Shown one piece after another: positions 44,042-56,796 of a stretch of 64,000 nt of DNA; position 1 is the first letter of the stretch; the number at the start of each line of letters is the position of its first letter. Source of the stretch: Malus domestica (taxonomy: Eukaryota; Streptophyta; Magnoliopsida; Rosales; Rosaceae); contig NC_091668.1 of NCBI RefSeq assembly GCF_042453785.1, forward strand, positions 27,405,501 through 27,469,500, in the 5' to 3' direction. Made by a program: the position numbers and the translations under genes. The notes beneath the pieces are model-generated. The model made no database searches and was not told the origin of the DNA. It worked only from the letters and a program-made list of their open reading frames with translations.

Positions 44042-45722
44042 TTGCAACTTTTGACACACATTTTTGTGGACCCACTTCATAATGTGTTTCAACGTTCAGC
44101 CTCCTTTCTTTGTAGTCTTGGGTTCTTCAAGAGACAATCGGATGCATCTTTATTTATCCACCACTCCTTTACATGCTCACTCTATGTTTTGGTGTCTGTA
44201 GATGACCATATTCTAACAGGTCCCAACTCTGATGCAGTTCGAAAGTTTATACATTTGTGCATTACCTTTACCAGTCGCAAGTTAGGGGAGCTTAATTTCT
44301 TTATCGGCACGGAGGTCATTTGACATGGCAATCATCTATCTCTCTTTCAAACTTGTTATGCCTCACAATTATTGAAGAAATTCAAAATAGAATTATGTAA
44401 GCCATGCCTTACACCATTTCTCTCCTTTACACGCTTGTCCGCTCATAATGGCTATTCTATCTCTAATCCTGAAACATATTGAAGCATGGTTGCTAGTCTA
44501 CAATATTTGACTTTGACACGCTACAATATCACCTATGTTGTCAATCAAGTTTGTCAGTACATGCACAATCTCAAATCACCTCATCTTTAGGCTGTCAACG
44601 CATATATTGCTATATAAAAGGCACCGTTGAGCATGGTCTTCTCTTCCGTTCATCCCATGATTTCTCTCTTCTTGAATTTTCCAACGCTGGCTGGGTGGAT
44701 TCCATTGATGATTGTCGGTCCATAAATGGTGCTTGCATATTTCTTGTCTCAATCTCCTTACTTGGATAACCAAAAAGCAGTCCACTGTACATGTCTCGCT
44801 CTAACTCGGATGCCACGACTGCAGCTGATACGATAGTTTTGTTATCTCTTTTGTGAACTAGGCATTCCACTTCGCACTACACCATGCTTCTTTGTCGACA
44901 ATGTTTCAACTCTTTTTTTCGGTAACATGGAAGAAGAAAAAGAAAAACTAAGGAATAATTAATCTAGTTGTAGCGACTCCAGAGCAATCATCGGAAAGAG
45001 TTTGAACTAAACAAGGAGGAGGCTATGCAAGCTCTTGAAACTCCATCTCACAATTTAAACCCAATTTGACTAACTCGTCAGCTACAAAATTACGCTCTCT
45101 ATAAATATGTTGCACACTACAATTCTAATTCTCTATGATTAAACTTCTGCATTCCGAGACAAGACCATAAAGAGGATGATATTAACGATAGGCGAACCAT
45201 GAATGAGTGAGATTGCCAAAGAATAATCAACATCCACAATAAGATGAGAGAAATTTCTAGCTTTCGCTATCTTCAACCCATAAAACAAAGCCCAAAGATT
45301 AGCATGGAGAACTTCCCCAACTCATTTTTTAGCAATAAAACCAATGATCCGTTACCGTGTCAATCTCTAATTAATTCCCCACTTCCAATCACCCCTTTAG
45401 AACCAAGCCTAGCACCATCCACATTTAACTTAAACGTCCTAGAAGGAGAAGGAACCCAAGCCAAGAGAACCTGCACATGGTTGTGTTTACTCGAGATGCT
45501 AACACATGGCCGCTAATCCTATTTTTCATGTGCGTACTAGTCACGCATAGATTGACTAACACTTTGTTTGTGAGCTTATCGTTGAAAGAGTCCTTCATAC
45601 TCAACACATCTCTTCTTATAAACAAATTGCTGATGTCTTCACTAAATGACTTATCCGTGAACAGTTCTCTTTCCTTATTTCCAAGCTCAATCTCCACTTT
45701 GTTCCGTTTCGCTTGAGGGGGG
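44042..45722 (+). pseudogene. Copia reverse transcriptase/RNase H relic
   Basis: Translation with stops and shifts gives SLGFFKRQSDASLFI, YVLVSVDDHILTG (where YVDD is expected), GELNFFIGTEVI, LTLTRYNITYVVNQVCQYMH, then GWVDSIDDCRS (RNase H). After a nested insertion it continues NPIFHVRTSHA, QHISSYKQIADVFTK, and a final VPFRLRGG-like end. It is a much older element than the two Copia copies described elsewhere. No LTRs were recognised. Confidence 0.75.
44925..45480 (-). mobile_element. L1-type LINE 3' end (RNase H) nested in the Copia relic
   Basis: The minus strand reads LNVDGARLGSKGVIGSGELI, LKIAKARNFSHLIVDVD, then RERNFVADELVKLGLNCEM, the RNase H and C-terminal end of plant L1-like LINEs, with stops. 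It separates two halves of the Copia RNase H region, so it inserted later and in the opposite orientation. Confidence 0.7.
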
Positions 45723-45807
45723 ATAGCATTATCCAATCAACCTCTAATCTCTCCAATGAATCTGCTGTTAAACTGTGATTCCACCAATCTCTCCTTATTG
45801 TTGTAAG

Positions 45808-46254
45808 CAAGGGCGGAGCCAAGTACAAGGCTCCCCTAGGCTATAGCATAGGGAGAGTTTGGTTCTTCAAGCTTAAAAATATTAATTTTTGGGTTCGTTT
45901 ATGTTTTTTAATTGTCATATTCTACTTAATAAATGAATTTTTTATTTATTAGTAAGGCTGTTTTTAAGAATAATAAGAGCTAATAGATGTTAAATAAACT
46001 CATCGCTTTAACCAATATTATATTTAATAGTAATAAATTAAAACTTCCATACCATAAATGGTTCCTTATTTTATTCACTTGAAAGCCTTGAAGGCTAGAA
46101 ACCTAGAAAACATAGCATAAAATTCTTGCTTTAAATTACTACATTCAAGTTTTTACTATTATATAACTTTCTGTAGGCAACATAAGATTAAAAATTTGAT
46201 TTCGTAGTAATAATTTTAGCTTAGCCCACCCACCGAATAATTTCTGGCTACTTG
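45808..46254. mobile_element. hAT-type MITE, 447 bp, with perfect 8-bp duplication gttgtaag
   Basis: It starts CAAGGGCGGAGCCAAG, a very typical plant hAT terminus, and ends GGCTACTTG. The 8-bp repeats are at 45800-45807 and 46255-46262. It is A/T rich inside and has no ORF. The right terminus is decayed relative to the left. Confidence 0.75.
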
Positions 46255-46262
46255 GTTGTAAG

Positions 46263-47650
46263 TAAATAATCAATAGTTATTAGTTGTCTGTTACAAGTTA
46301 TACAAAGTCAACTATTTGATTATATATCTGTATCAATAGAATGAGCAAAGGGGTCATCAAGTATTTACTCCATAACACAGATTTTTTTCTTTGCTCTATT
46401 TCCTTATTTCTGCCATTCTCTATTTCTCTATATATAATATATGCACAAGGGGCCTATTTTTTAAAATGATTTTGTCAAGCATGTAGTGCTGTCCTTGATA
46501 AGTTTTAAGTACCATTAACCACTGAAAGATTCAATTTTAATTATCAACTTCTGATCAGGTTTGAATTATAGTTCTTCTTGGTCCTCTCATTCATAAGATT
46601 GACATGCTAATAACTCAACATAAATTTTCTCTAACAGTAATAGTGAAAAACTGAACTGAATTTTATTTTGGGATGATGCTATTACTTAAACACTCTCTAT
46701 AATACGGGTGATGCTCACACATAATACTAGAGCTCATATTTATCAAAGAGTGTGTCGACGGATGTGTTATTTTTGTTTGCCGAGATAGTTTTGTTGTTTA
46801 TTTTTATTATCTACTAGACCAATCATAGGAAAAGGGAACAAAATGCATTCATACTTAATAACCATTTCTCAACAATTTCATATTTGTCATCTCTCAGAAA
46901 TAGGCATGAAATTTTGTACATCTGTGACTTCTTTTGTTTTGAGGAGGGTGGCCCTTATAGATGAGACTCCTTTGAGCTAGAGTTATTGTTTAACACTTCT
47001 TACTTTGGCCTCTGATGTAACGTTTCCATTTGAATTCTATCGTTTGAAAAAATGTAATAAGTGATTACCCATACACACTAGTATTATTGCGTAATTAATC
47101 TCAATGACAAATTATTTGCATTACATCAAATAATGTAAACAATGGGAGCAATAAAAATTAAATCACACGATCGAGTACACTCTTCTAAAGCTGATTTAAA
47201 AAGTAGCCAAAGAGTTTGTGGTCCTTCTTCACACAACACAAATCGATCCAACCTCACCTACTACCAACCAGAACTAATGCTTGATCAATCATCAGTGTCC
47301 CTCCAATCCAGATGTTTAAAAATTGGATCACCAAGAAAGTTGGTGTTTCCTCAAACCATATATATATGATTGTTCCATCAACAATTAAATCATTTTAATC
47401 TGCTAATTTTGTCAATCAATTCGAAACAAATTAAGCTCAAACTTTACCAAACTTTTTCTATGGGTAGACTTGTCCCCATCTTTTTTTTTACTGAAACTGT
47501 ATATGTTTGGAAGATTTATTTGAATATATAGCTCATATATTTTAGTCAAACTACGTCCCAAACATGTATTTTATAATAAAAATAATTGTATATGATAATA
47601 ATTTTAGGAAATTAATATATGTAGTTCATATTTTGTCATTGTACTAAACG
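46263..47650. other. Intergenic, ERF downstream flank
   Basis: A/T-rich single-copy-looking DNA with no supported gene, RNA or repeat. The only frame longer than 70 codons (plus, about 47142-47369) has no domain. Confidence 0.45.
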
Positions 47651-47662
47651 TTAATTACCTAA

Positions 47663-48196
47663 TTAAGGATCCCAAAGAGAGTCATTTGGCATATCCTCCC
47701 ACTGATTCTCAAAGTCATCAGAGAACATCGTAGGCTCTGCCATTTGCATCCACATTTTGGGCGAGTCCAAGGGTGACTCGTTGATCGCTTGGATTTGAGA
47801 CGGCGAGAGCCTCACTGTCACCGGCCCGACGTTTGAGCTGGAGCCCTCAACCTGATCATGACCTTCAACCGCACCAGCACCACTACCTCTCAGCATCAAG
47901 GCTGCTTCCTGTGCCGCCGTGCGTATGTCATCGGGGGTTGAGCTGGCGGGGCGAGGCAAGTTACTGACAAGTTCAGGGAAGTTGAGCCTTGCGTCGCGAC
48001 CCCTGAAATGTAACGCGGCCACATCATATGCGGCGGCGGCCATCTCTGGTGTCTCGAAGCTGCCTAACCAAATGCGGGTTTTGGTTCCGGGCTCACGGAT
48101 TTCCGACACCCATTTGCCCCATTTTCTCTTGCGGACGCCTCTGTAGGTCGAAGAGGCAGGGCCGTAGGCATTGCTAGAATTGGCGGGATCTCCCAT
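47663..48196 (-). CDS. AP2/ERF transcription factor, DREB-type (ERF020-022-like)
   Basis: Intronless, 177 aa, ATG at 48196. The AP2 domain spans about residues 17-75: [20 protein letters not shown], then [19 protein letters not shown] and [15 protein letters not shown]. The Val in KWVSEIRE is the DREB-type position 14 residue. The conserved YRG and RAYD-like (AAYD) elements are intact, and Arg/Trp residues that contact DNA are present. The C-terminal part is acidic and aromatic ([20 protein letters not shown]), a likely activation region. Proteins of this class bind DRE/GCC-type sites in stress or developmental promoters in the nucleus. Length matches small DREB A-4/A-5 members. A TATA box lies about 130 bp upstream. 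No defect was seen. Confidence 0.9.
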   Translation of the reverse strand: MGDPANSSNAYGPASSTYRGVRKRKWGKWVSEIREPGTKTRIWLGSFETPEMAAAAYDVAALHFRGRDARLNFPELVSNLPRPASSTPDDIRTAAQEAALMLRGSGAGAVEGHDQVEGSSSNVGPVTVRLSPSQIQAINESPLDSPKMWMQMAEPTMFSDDFENQWEDMPNDSLWDP

Positions 48197-48323
48197 GCAT
48201 GCAGAGAAATGATAGCAGAAATGTTAAAATTGGTGTTTGTGTTTGAAAAATAATTAACTTTGAAGCAATGGTAGTACAATTATAAAACACATTGGTTGGT
48301 GAAAGTGTGATCCAGTTGATACG

Positions 48324-48333
48324 TATTTATAGA
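48324..48333 (-). promoter_or_regulatory. TATA box of the ERF gene
   Basis: CTATAAATAC on the minus strand, about 130 bp upstream of the ATG, in a suitable position for a plant core promoter. cacgtat and ACGTGG-like motifs lie a little further upstream (about 48360-48368). Confidence 0.6.
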
Positions 48334-48379
48334 TGCGAACGTCTTACGATTTTTGAACGATACGTGGTCGCATAACATG

Positions 48380-51234
48380 AAAGTAAGTGAGCTTCCACGC
48401 AGTTGCCTTGTCCAGGTGCATGCTTGCAGAATTATCTTTTCTATTTGTCGAAGAATCTAAAAAATAAATCAACAAAAAATATTTGAAATTATAAAAGTTG
48501 GGGATGAAAATTCAGGCAATATGATGAAACAGAAGATTAACAAGTGTTGGGGGAATGAATAATTAATAGATAAATAATATGTACTGAACTGTTGAGGACG
48601 CGGTTTAAACCCAGGTGGCATGAAATATATATATATATATATATCCATTCTTCTTCTTCCTTTATGGTTGAAGTATGAAATCCTTTCGGAGTCTGGACCC
48701 ACTGAATATCCGTTCTCACTGAAGACAGGATAATGTAGAGCTGATCAGTGATCAGCATCAGCATGGCGAATCTAAGATCACCACACAACCTTTTTTTTTT
48801 TTTTTTTTACTGTTATGTTGATTTTTCTTTACAATAGGGCCCATGTTTTAGTGTAATATATAAATTGAAATTTTTTAGCGTGATTTAATACTACTACATT
48901 TTTTTTTGTTAAAGAATACCACATGTTACCACCTACTAGAAACTTGTTTAAGGATTCTGCTTCTCTAGGAACCACAATGCTCATAAAGACTCGTTTAAAA
49001 GTATTTTTAAAATAATTGACAGCGTTTTTTATGAAAATATTTTTGCAACCAATTTTTAGTAAAAATGCAAGTGAATCTTATTGGAAAAACATTTAAACTA
49101 CTTCATGAAAGAAGCACATAACTGGTTTTTTGCATAAAGCACTTCAAATGCTTTTGGAACCCAAAAGAATATTTTTTCTGAAAGTGTTTTCAGTCATTTA
49201 CAAAGTACTTTCCAACGTGTCATAAGTGTTCTTTCTAAAAGCGCTTTTACGTTTAAATTTTTCATCAGAAGTAAAGTTAGTACTCTAAGCTACACTAAGG
49301 GACGGAGAATGGGTTGAACAGGAGAGGCGTTAGGTTGAACAAGAAGGTCCTCCTGAAGAAGCACCTAGCTTCTGAAGACATTTTTATGACTCTTATGATC
49401 TCTCAAAATTTTCTACCTAACATAATCAAAAATGTTTTTTTTTTAAATCTCCGATGATTTTGAGTTGGATACTCAAATACTTAACATAGTATAGTCACAT
49501 TAAGTGATCCTAGCTAAACCATTAGATTTCAATCTAATCACTGACGTCGTCCAAGAAAAAAAAATGAAATTCCAAAAGTTTAACTTACATAAGATTATGT
49601 GTCACCCATCATTTCCTCTATTCATGCTGAATATTAGAAAAGAGAATCAAATTCATATGTATTGTATACTATGTTGGCATGTTTACTAGTTATTAATAAG
49701 AACAAAATAAGGAGTTGGATTGCAATTACGAATCACTCACAAGTTCAATGAGCATGGAAGGATAAAAAAAATAAGCATAGCCTACCCAAAATTAGGAATT
49801 CAATTCTTGATTTGGATTGACTAAGTGGATTCTTTGGAGAGACGTAGCATTCTATTTTTATGGAGAACCAATTCATTATGAAACGACCCAAGCATAATGA
49901 TCCCTATAATCATGGCTCATACATAGGTCATGATTACCGATATAATGAGTCATTCCTAAACAAGATTATTAATTGGTGCTCCTTATCACGTCTCTCATAT
50001 AGTCAACAATTGTTGGCTAAATGAGCAGGATAACGTGAGTTCAAACCAACCATTTAAGGAGCGTCATGTGTGCCCTAATAAATCATCTTCGAGCCCATGT
50101 TTGTCTTTATATAAAGGTATGCTTATACAATGAAGGATATCCTTTAGCTAATAAACTCATAACTTAGTATTCATTTTCCTACAATAAGTATGACTTAAAC
50201 ATCAAAGAGCTTTTGGCTCACACCACACCGGTGTACATGTTGGCAAGGTCTCACCTGTACCTTTTCATTCTTGGTTGCAAAGATATCACAGTAATTTTAA
50301 GTTTGTGTGGAATTCGTTCCCTATACTTTTAAGAAAACTCTCTTTGTCGACTAAAGAGGGTGTCTTTAACACTTTTAATCAGTTTAAATATAACTTTCAT
50401 ATATAATAATTTTGATTTACCTTCTTCCTCTCTCCATCCTGACTTTCCTCTTCATATCTCTATCTACTTTGTACAGCAACTAGCTTACCCTTTACTCTAG
50501 TTATCTTATGATACAAACTATAATGTCCTATTCCAGGATCCTTGAAAGAATGTAATTCTTTTGTAGTCAAGAAAGTAAAATTCTGTATTTGTAAAAGAAA
50601 AAGGAAAAAAAGAAGAAAAGAGAATTCTGTTGACCAGGAAAAGACGAAGAAGTTATGTTTCGTGTGTATGCACGTGTTCTTTAAACTATCACTATAAAAT
50701 ACTTGTAGTTGTAGATAGCACACCCAAAATTAACATTAAAATGAGAAACGTGGGGTTTCATGGGTTTCTAAAAGTAGCCTAAATCGATGCAAAAATATTT
50801 GTGTTGTGCTTCCATTATGATCGCTTCCTTTTGTGCCTTTTTAAACGAAACAAAAGTTGTATCGTGCTTCGAAATATATATATAGACGCTCTTATTAGTT
50901 TTAACTTTTAAATTTTGATTTTTGTATTTTTAAACAAAAATTTAATAACCAAAACACCTTAAAGATGAGGTACCCCAAAGTACCACAGTATCCCCTGAAC
51001 GATATACTCTCTTCCATATGAAATCAACTATGAACCTACATGTGAGGAGTACGAAAATATAAGGTATTTACGTTTTCAATATTTGTTCAAAATATACTAC
51101 TACATATCGAATAGAATTTATAAGGCATTATTTTGAGAAATAAACTATGAATATGTTTATCATCACTTATTTCTTATAGTTTGATCCAAGCAATTGAGGA
51201 TTGTGTGTTCTTATTTGCTTTGCATGTATGTGAT
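48380..51234. other. Intergenic region between ERF gene and Copia element
   Basis: (AT)n lies at about 48627-48644 and a T run at 48791-48808. About 48960-49270 is rich in aagcgcttt- and agcacttc-like words, resembling a decayed hAT-type MITE. No coding region is supported in nearly 3 kb. Confidence 0.45.
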
Positions 51235-51239
51235 GGAGT

Positions 51240-51904
51240 TGTTGAATGGTGGACAAGTGGCCATTACCTTTTAGCTATTAAACAAATAAAAAGAAAAAAA
51301 ATGGGACAACATGATTATGTTTCTTCCTTGTTTTGGGGAAAAGAAAAGTGCACTTTGTCTAAAGTGTTTTCTTTTGTCCATGTGGGAAGTCACGGGGTGA
51401 CTTAAGGAATTATTTAGCAGCAATTGCTGCTTTTGTTGTGAAGAGGAGAAAACAGCCGAAGAAGAAGAAAATAGAAGGGAGCAGCAGAAAGAAGAAGAGA
51501 GGTACGCAGCTCCCATATAAGAAAGAAAGGTGATTTTCTTTCTTGGTTAGTTCTCACTAAATCAAAGTTGTATTTGTGTATTAGCTTTGAGCTTCGTATA
51601 GAGAAGAAATTATACATTATATTTCTTTCTCTATTTGTTTCTGTGGTGTGTGAAAGTTATTGGGTGTATTGGGTTATTTGGGTTGTGAGATTGCCAACAC
51701 TTTGTAAACTCCCATTTGGTTGATAGTGGATTATTGGGTGAGCTCCTACTGCTCCGAGGACGTACTCCAGTTACACTGACTGTTGAGGAACCTCGTTAAA
51801 ATCTTGGTGTCTTTAATATTTTGTTCTTCCATTTTCATTTGATAAATTTCCTGTGGGTTAGCTTGAGTTTGTTCCAACGGGTTTGGTGCTATCCTAGCAC
51901 AACA
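51240..51904 (+). repeat. 5' LTR of the 51.2-kb Copia element
   Basis: 665 bp, TG...CA. It is followed after two bases by the primer-binding site. Its first 30 bp overlap sequence that resembles a coding frame on either strand, but this is not a gene. Confidence 0.95.
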
Positions 51905-51906
51905 AT

Positions 51907-51918
51907 TGGTATCAGAGC
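51907..51918 (+). promoter_or_regulatory. tRNA-Met primer-binding site
   Basis: TGGTATCAGAGC is the standard plant copia primer-binding site, complementary to the 3' end of initiator methionine tRNA, two bases after the 5' LTR. Confidence 0.9.
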
Positions 51919-51953
51919 ACTGGTTGCTCTTGGGTACTGTCTAGTTGCCAAAG

Positions 51954-54900
51954 ATGTCAGACGGGCAAGATGAGAATCCTTTTGGAAGCAGCTTCGGGTT
52001 TGCAAGAACTACGGTGCAAAATGCAAAGTTCGAAGTGGAAAAGTTTGATGGCACAAACAACTTCGGGATGTGGCAATGTGAGGTCAAAGATGTGTTGGCT
52101 CAACAAGATCTACTTGCCGCTTTGGGAGAGAAGCCGGAAGCTATGTCGAAGCCGGAATGGGAGAAATTAAATTTGTGGGCTTGCTCTTCAATTCGGTTGT
52201 GCCTTGCAAAAACTCAGAAGTATTTTGTGATGCGGGAGACATTAGCAAGTGTGTTGTGGCAAAAATTGGAAGACAAGTATATGACGAAGAGTGCAGAGAA
52301 CCGGCTACACTTGAAGAAAAAGCTCTACCGCTTCCAATACAAAGAAGGTACAAAAATGATTAGACACCTTGATGCTTTTAATAAGTTGATTGCCGACTTG
52401 TTAAATTTAGATGAGGATATTAAGGATGAAGATAAGGCCTTAATATTGTTGAATTCATTGCCGGACTCTTATGAGCATTTTGTTACCACTATTATGCATG
52501 GTAAAGAAACTGTGAAATTTGAAGATGTGTCAAATGCCTTGATGAATTATGAAATGAGGCATAGAGATAAAAATCATGATAGTACCTCTGAAGCTTTATT
52601 TGTTAGAGGTAGATCATCGGAGAGAAGATCATCTTCTAGTAGGAAAAAATCACAGTCTCGACCTAGAGGAAACTCTAAAGGTAGAAAACCTTTGGAAAGG
52701 GATGAATGTGCCTTTTGTCATAATAAGGGCCATTGGAAGAAAGATTGTCCTAGGTTGAAGACCAAAGACAAAGAAAGTTCTGAAGCTAATGTTGCTAAGG
52801 TTGAAACAGATTTTTCTGATTTTGCTTTAACCACTTCCTCATCATTTGATTGTGCTACTAAGTGGGTGTTGGATACAGGTTGTACTCATCATATGACTCC
52901 TCACAAGGATTGGTTTTCAAGCTTGAAAGAGTTTGATGGTGGAGTTGTGTTCATGGGAGATGACAATCCTTGCACAACAAAATGGATTGGTACAGTTCGT
53001 TTAAAGTTGCATGATGGCATGGTTAAAGAGTTGACAGGTGTTCGCTATGTACCGAATTTGAAGAAAAATCTTATTTCTTTGGGTACTTTGGAATCCAAGG
53101 GTTTCAGGTTTCATTCAGATGGACAGACATTGAAAGTTACTTATGGTGCACTTGTTGTGATGAAAGCTCCTAGATGTGGCCATTTGTATTTATTGCAGGG
53201 ACGCACTGTGACAGGTGAAGCATCTGTAGTCTCTGAAAATATGGGCACATCTGATTCAGATACTACTAGATTGTGGCATATGAGATTAGGCCATGCCGGT
53301 GAGAAAGCTCTACAAGGGCTTGTGAAAAAAGGTCTTCTAAAAGGTGCCACGACTTGTAAGCTTGATTTCTGTGAGCATTGTGTCTTGGGGAAGCAAACTA
53401 GAGTGAAGTTTGGTACTGCTGTACATCAGACGAAGGGCATTCTTGATTATGTGCATTCGGATGTTTGGGGTCCTACAAAGACTCCCTCTTTGAGTGGTAG
53501 ACATTGGTTCGTGCCCTTTGTTGATGATTATTCAAGAATGTCTTGGGTTTATACTATGAAGCACAATAGTGAGGTATTGAGCATTTTCTTGAGTTGGAAG
53601 AAAATGGTTGAGAACCAGACTGGGAGAAAGATTAAGATTTTGAGATCGGATAATGGTGGTGAATACACATCCGACCCTTTCTTTAAAGTTTGCAAAGAGG
53701 AAGGAATTGTGAGACATTTTAGTGTTCGGGGAACTCCACAACAAAATGGAGTTGCAGAAAGATTGAATCGAACCTTGCTTGAGAAGGTTAGATGTATGTT
53801 GTCTCGGTCGGGTTTAAGCAAGTCATTTTGGGCAGAAGCAGTTAATTATGCATGTCACATCATCAACCGGTTACCCTCAGCTGCTGTTCAGGGTAAGACA
53901 CCAATGGAGGTATGGACTGGAAAACCTTCTTCTGATTATGACTATATCCGTATTTTTGGTTCACCTGCTTATTTTCATGTGACTGAAAATAAACTTGATC
54001 CAAGAGCCAAAAAGGCTATCTTTCTTGGTTTTAGTAGTGGTGTCAAAGGTTACAGGTTGTGGTGCCCAGAGATGAAAAAACTTGTAATCAGCAGAGATGT
54101 GACATTTGATGAAGAAAGTATGTACAAAGTCTCTGAGAAGAATGTGAAAGATGTCCAACAGGTGGAGCTTGAGAAAGTTGCCTCTGGTACTTCAAATCCT
54201 ATTTCCGCCGATGTCGAAGCCACTACAAGTGAGGAAGTTGGAGACCATGAGGATGTTGAAGAAGTTGAACTTGAAGATTCTATTCAAGTTGAAGAGGAAG
54301 TTTCACCTCAAGAGTCTATTGCCAAGAACAGAGGAAAGAGACAAATTACCAAACCAGCTCGATATAGTGACTATGTTTCTTTTGCTCTTCCTATTATCAC
54401 TGATGAGATTCCATCCAATTTTGAGGAAGATATTGAGAGTGAAGAAAATGAGAGGTGGTGCAATGCCATAGGTGATGAGATAAATTCTCTCTTGAAGAAC
54501 AAGACTTGGGAGTTAGCTAAATTGCCTAAGGGCAAGAAAGCTATCGGTTGCAAATGGGTGTATGCCAAGAAGGAAGATGTTGATGAGAAAAGCAATGTGA
54601 GATTCAAAGCAAGATTAGTTGCTAAAGGGTATGCACAAAAGGAGGGTATTGACTACAATGAAATCTTTTCTCCGGTTGTGAAACACTCCTCAATTCGCAT
54701 TATGTTAGCTCTTGTTGCACAGTATCATCTTGAGCTTGTGCAACTTGATGTGAAAACGGCTTTCCTACATGGTGATTTGAATGAAGAGATTTATATGTGT
54801 CAACCGGATGGGTATATAGTGAAAGGGAAGGAGAATTTGTTTTGCAAATTGAAGAAATCACTTTATGGCTTGAAGCAATCTCCAAGGCAATGATATTTGA

Positions 54901-55985
54901 GGTTTGATAAATTTATGAGAGGCCAAAATTATTCTAGAAGTCAATATGATCATTGTGTGTACTTCAAGAAGTTGCAAGATGGGTCTTTCATTTATTTGTT
55001 GATATATGTTGATGATATGTTGATTGCCTCAAAGAATGTTGAAGAGATTGAAAAATTGAAGAAGCAAATGAAGAATGAGTTTGAGATGAAGGATCTTGGT
55101 GAAGCGAAGAAGATCCTTGGCATGGAGATCACTAGAGATAGAGAGAATGGTTTGGTCAGTTTGAATAAAAAACAATACCTTGAGAAGTTGATTCGGAAGT
55201 TTAGAGTTCATGATTCAACCAAACCGGTTAGTACCCCTTTAGCTCCTCATTTTAAATTGAGTTCTCTACAGTGTCCTAAAACTGATAAAGAGAAGCTGCA
55301 AATGAAAAATATACCATATGCAAATTTGGTTGGTAGTTTGATGTATGCAATGGTATGCTCTAGACCAGATATTGCTCATGCAGTTGGCATGGTGAGTCGA
55401 TATATGCATAATCCAGGTAAAGAGCATTGGCAAGCAGCTAAGTGGATATTGAGATATCTCCATGGTACTCGAGATGTTGGTTTATGCTTTGAGAATGATG
55501 ACTCTGGTATTGGTCATTTTGCAGTTGGTTATGTTGATTCAGATTATGCAGGTGATCTGGATGGAAGGAAGTCTACTACAAGCTATATGTTTACTATGGC
55601 TAAAGGACCAGTTTGTTGGAGGTCCATTTTGCAGTCGTCTGTTGCCTTGTCTACTACAGAGGCTGAATATATGGCAGTTGCTGAAGCTATAAAGGAGGCC
55701 ATTTGGATACATGGGCTGATTAAAGATTTGGGGGTTGATCAGAAGTAGGTGGAGGTACATTGTGATAGTCAGAGTGCCATTTATTTGGCTAAGTATCAGG
55801 TTCATCATGCGAGGACCAAGCACATAGATGTGCGTTATCACTTTGTGCGTGAAGTCGTTGGTGAAAGAGAAATCATTCTCCAGAAGATTCCAACTAAAGA
55901 CAACCCCGCTGATATGTTGACTAAGGTTGTTGGTGTAGCCAAGTTTGTTCACTGTTTGAACTTGGCTCACATTTTGCCTATATAA
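51954..55985 (+). pseudogene. Copia gag-pol polyprotein with two in-frame stops
   Basis: ATG at 51954 (MSDGQDENPFGSSFGF). Order of domains: gag (UBN2-like, about residues 60-215), zinc knuckle CAFCHNKGHWKKDC (about 251), protease WVLDTGCTHHMT (about 306), GAG-pre-integrase RLWHMRLGHAG, integrase with HSDVWGP, SDNGGEYTS and TPQQNGVAERLNR, reverse transcriptase with KARLVAKGYAQ and YVDDMLIAS, and RNase H with VDSDYAGDLDGRKS and CDSQSAIYLA. The frame is uniform throughout; only TGA at 54891-54893 (within RT) and TAG at 55746-55748 (within RNase H) interrupt it. Both are compatible with single substitutions. Element activity would need helpers. Confidence 0.95.
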
Positions 55986-56126
55986 AGAAGGCGATGAGCA
56001 GTAGGAGTTTTGGAGCATTTGGCTCGGCATTAGTTGTTCTCTTGCTAGTGTTTGGGAGTGATTTTTTGGATCAATTGTGTTGGTTGGCTTATCATGGCGT
56101 TTTCGGGACTTGGCCAAGGTAGAGAT

Positions 56127-56791
56127 TGTTGAATGGTGGCCAAGTGGCCATTACCTTTTAGCTATTAAACAAATAAAAAGAAAAAAAATGGGACAACATG
56201 ATTATGTTTCTTCCTTGTTTTGGGGAAAAGAAAAGTGCACTTTGTCTAAAGTGTTTTCTTTTGTCCATGTGGGAAGTCACGGGGTGACTTAAGGAATTAT
56301 TTAGCAGCAATTGCTGCTTTTGTTGTGAAGAGGAGAAAACAGCTGAAGAAGAAGAAAATAGAAGGGAGCAGCAGAAAGAAGAAGAGAGGTACGCAGCTCC
56401 CATATAAGAAAGAAAGGTGATTTTCTTTCTTGGTTAGTTCTCACTAAATCAAAGTTGTATTTGTGTATTAGCTTTGAGCTTCGTATAGAGAAGAAATTAT
56501 ACATTATATTTCTTTCTCTATTTGTTTCTGTGGTGTGTGAAAGCTATTGGGTGTATTGGGTTATTTGGGTTGTGAGATTGCCAACACTTTGTAAACTCCC
56601 ATTTGGTTGATAGTGGATTATTGGGTGAGCTCCTACTGCTCCGAAGACGTACTCCAGTTACACTGACTGTTAAGGAACCTCGTTAAAATCTTTGTGTCTT
56701 TAATATTTTGTTCTTGCATTTTCATTTGATAAATTTCCTGTGGGTTAGCTTGAGTTGGTTCCAACGGGTTTGGTGTTATCCTAGCACAACA
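56127..56791 (+). repeat. 3' LTR of the 51.2-kb Copia element
   Basis: 665 bp, same length as the 5' LTR, followed by target duplication ggagt at 56792-56796. Confidence 0.95.
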
Positions 56792-56796
56792 GGAGT

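Larger units (their letters stand above)
51240..56791 (+). mobile_element. Complete Ty1/copia element, 5552 bp, nearly intact
   Basis: Two 665-bp LTRs (51240-51904 and 56127-56791), TGTTGAATGG to TAGCACAACA, differ at about nine positions by eye (about 1.4%). The target duplication ggagt is at 51235-51239 and 56792-56796. The primer-binding site TGGTATCAGAGC (51907-51918) fits initiator Met tRNA. The polypurine-like stretch aaggtagaga precedes the 3' LTR. The internal frame is one gag-pol with two nonsense codons. Confidence 0.96.
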
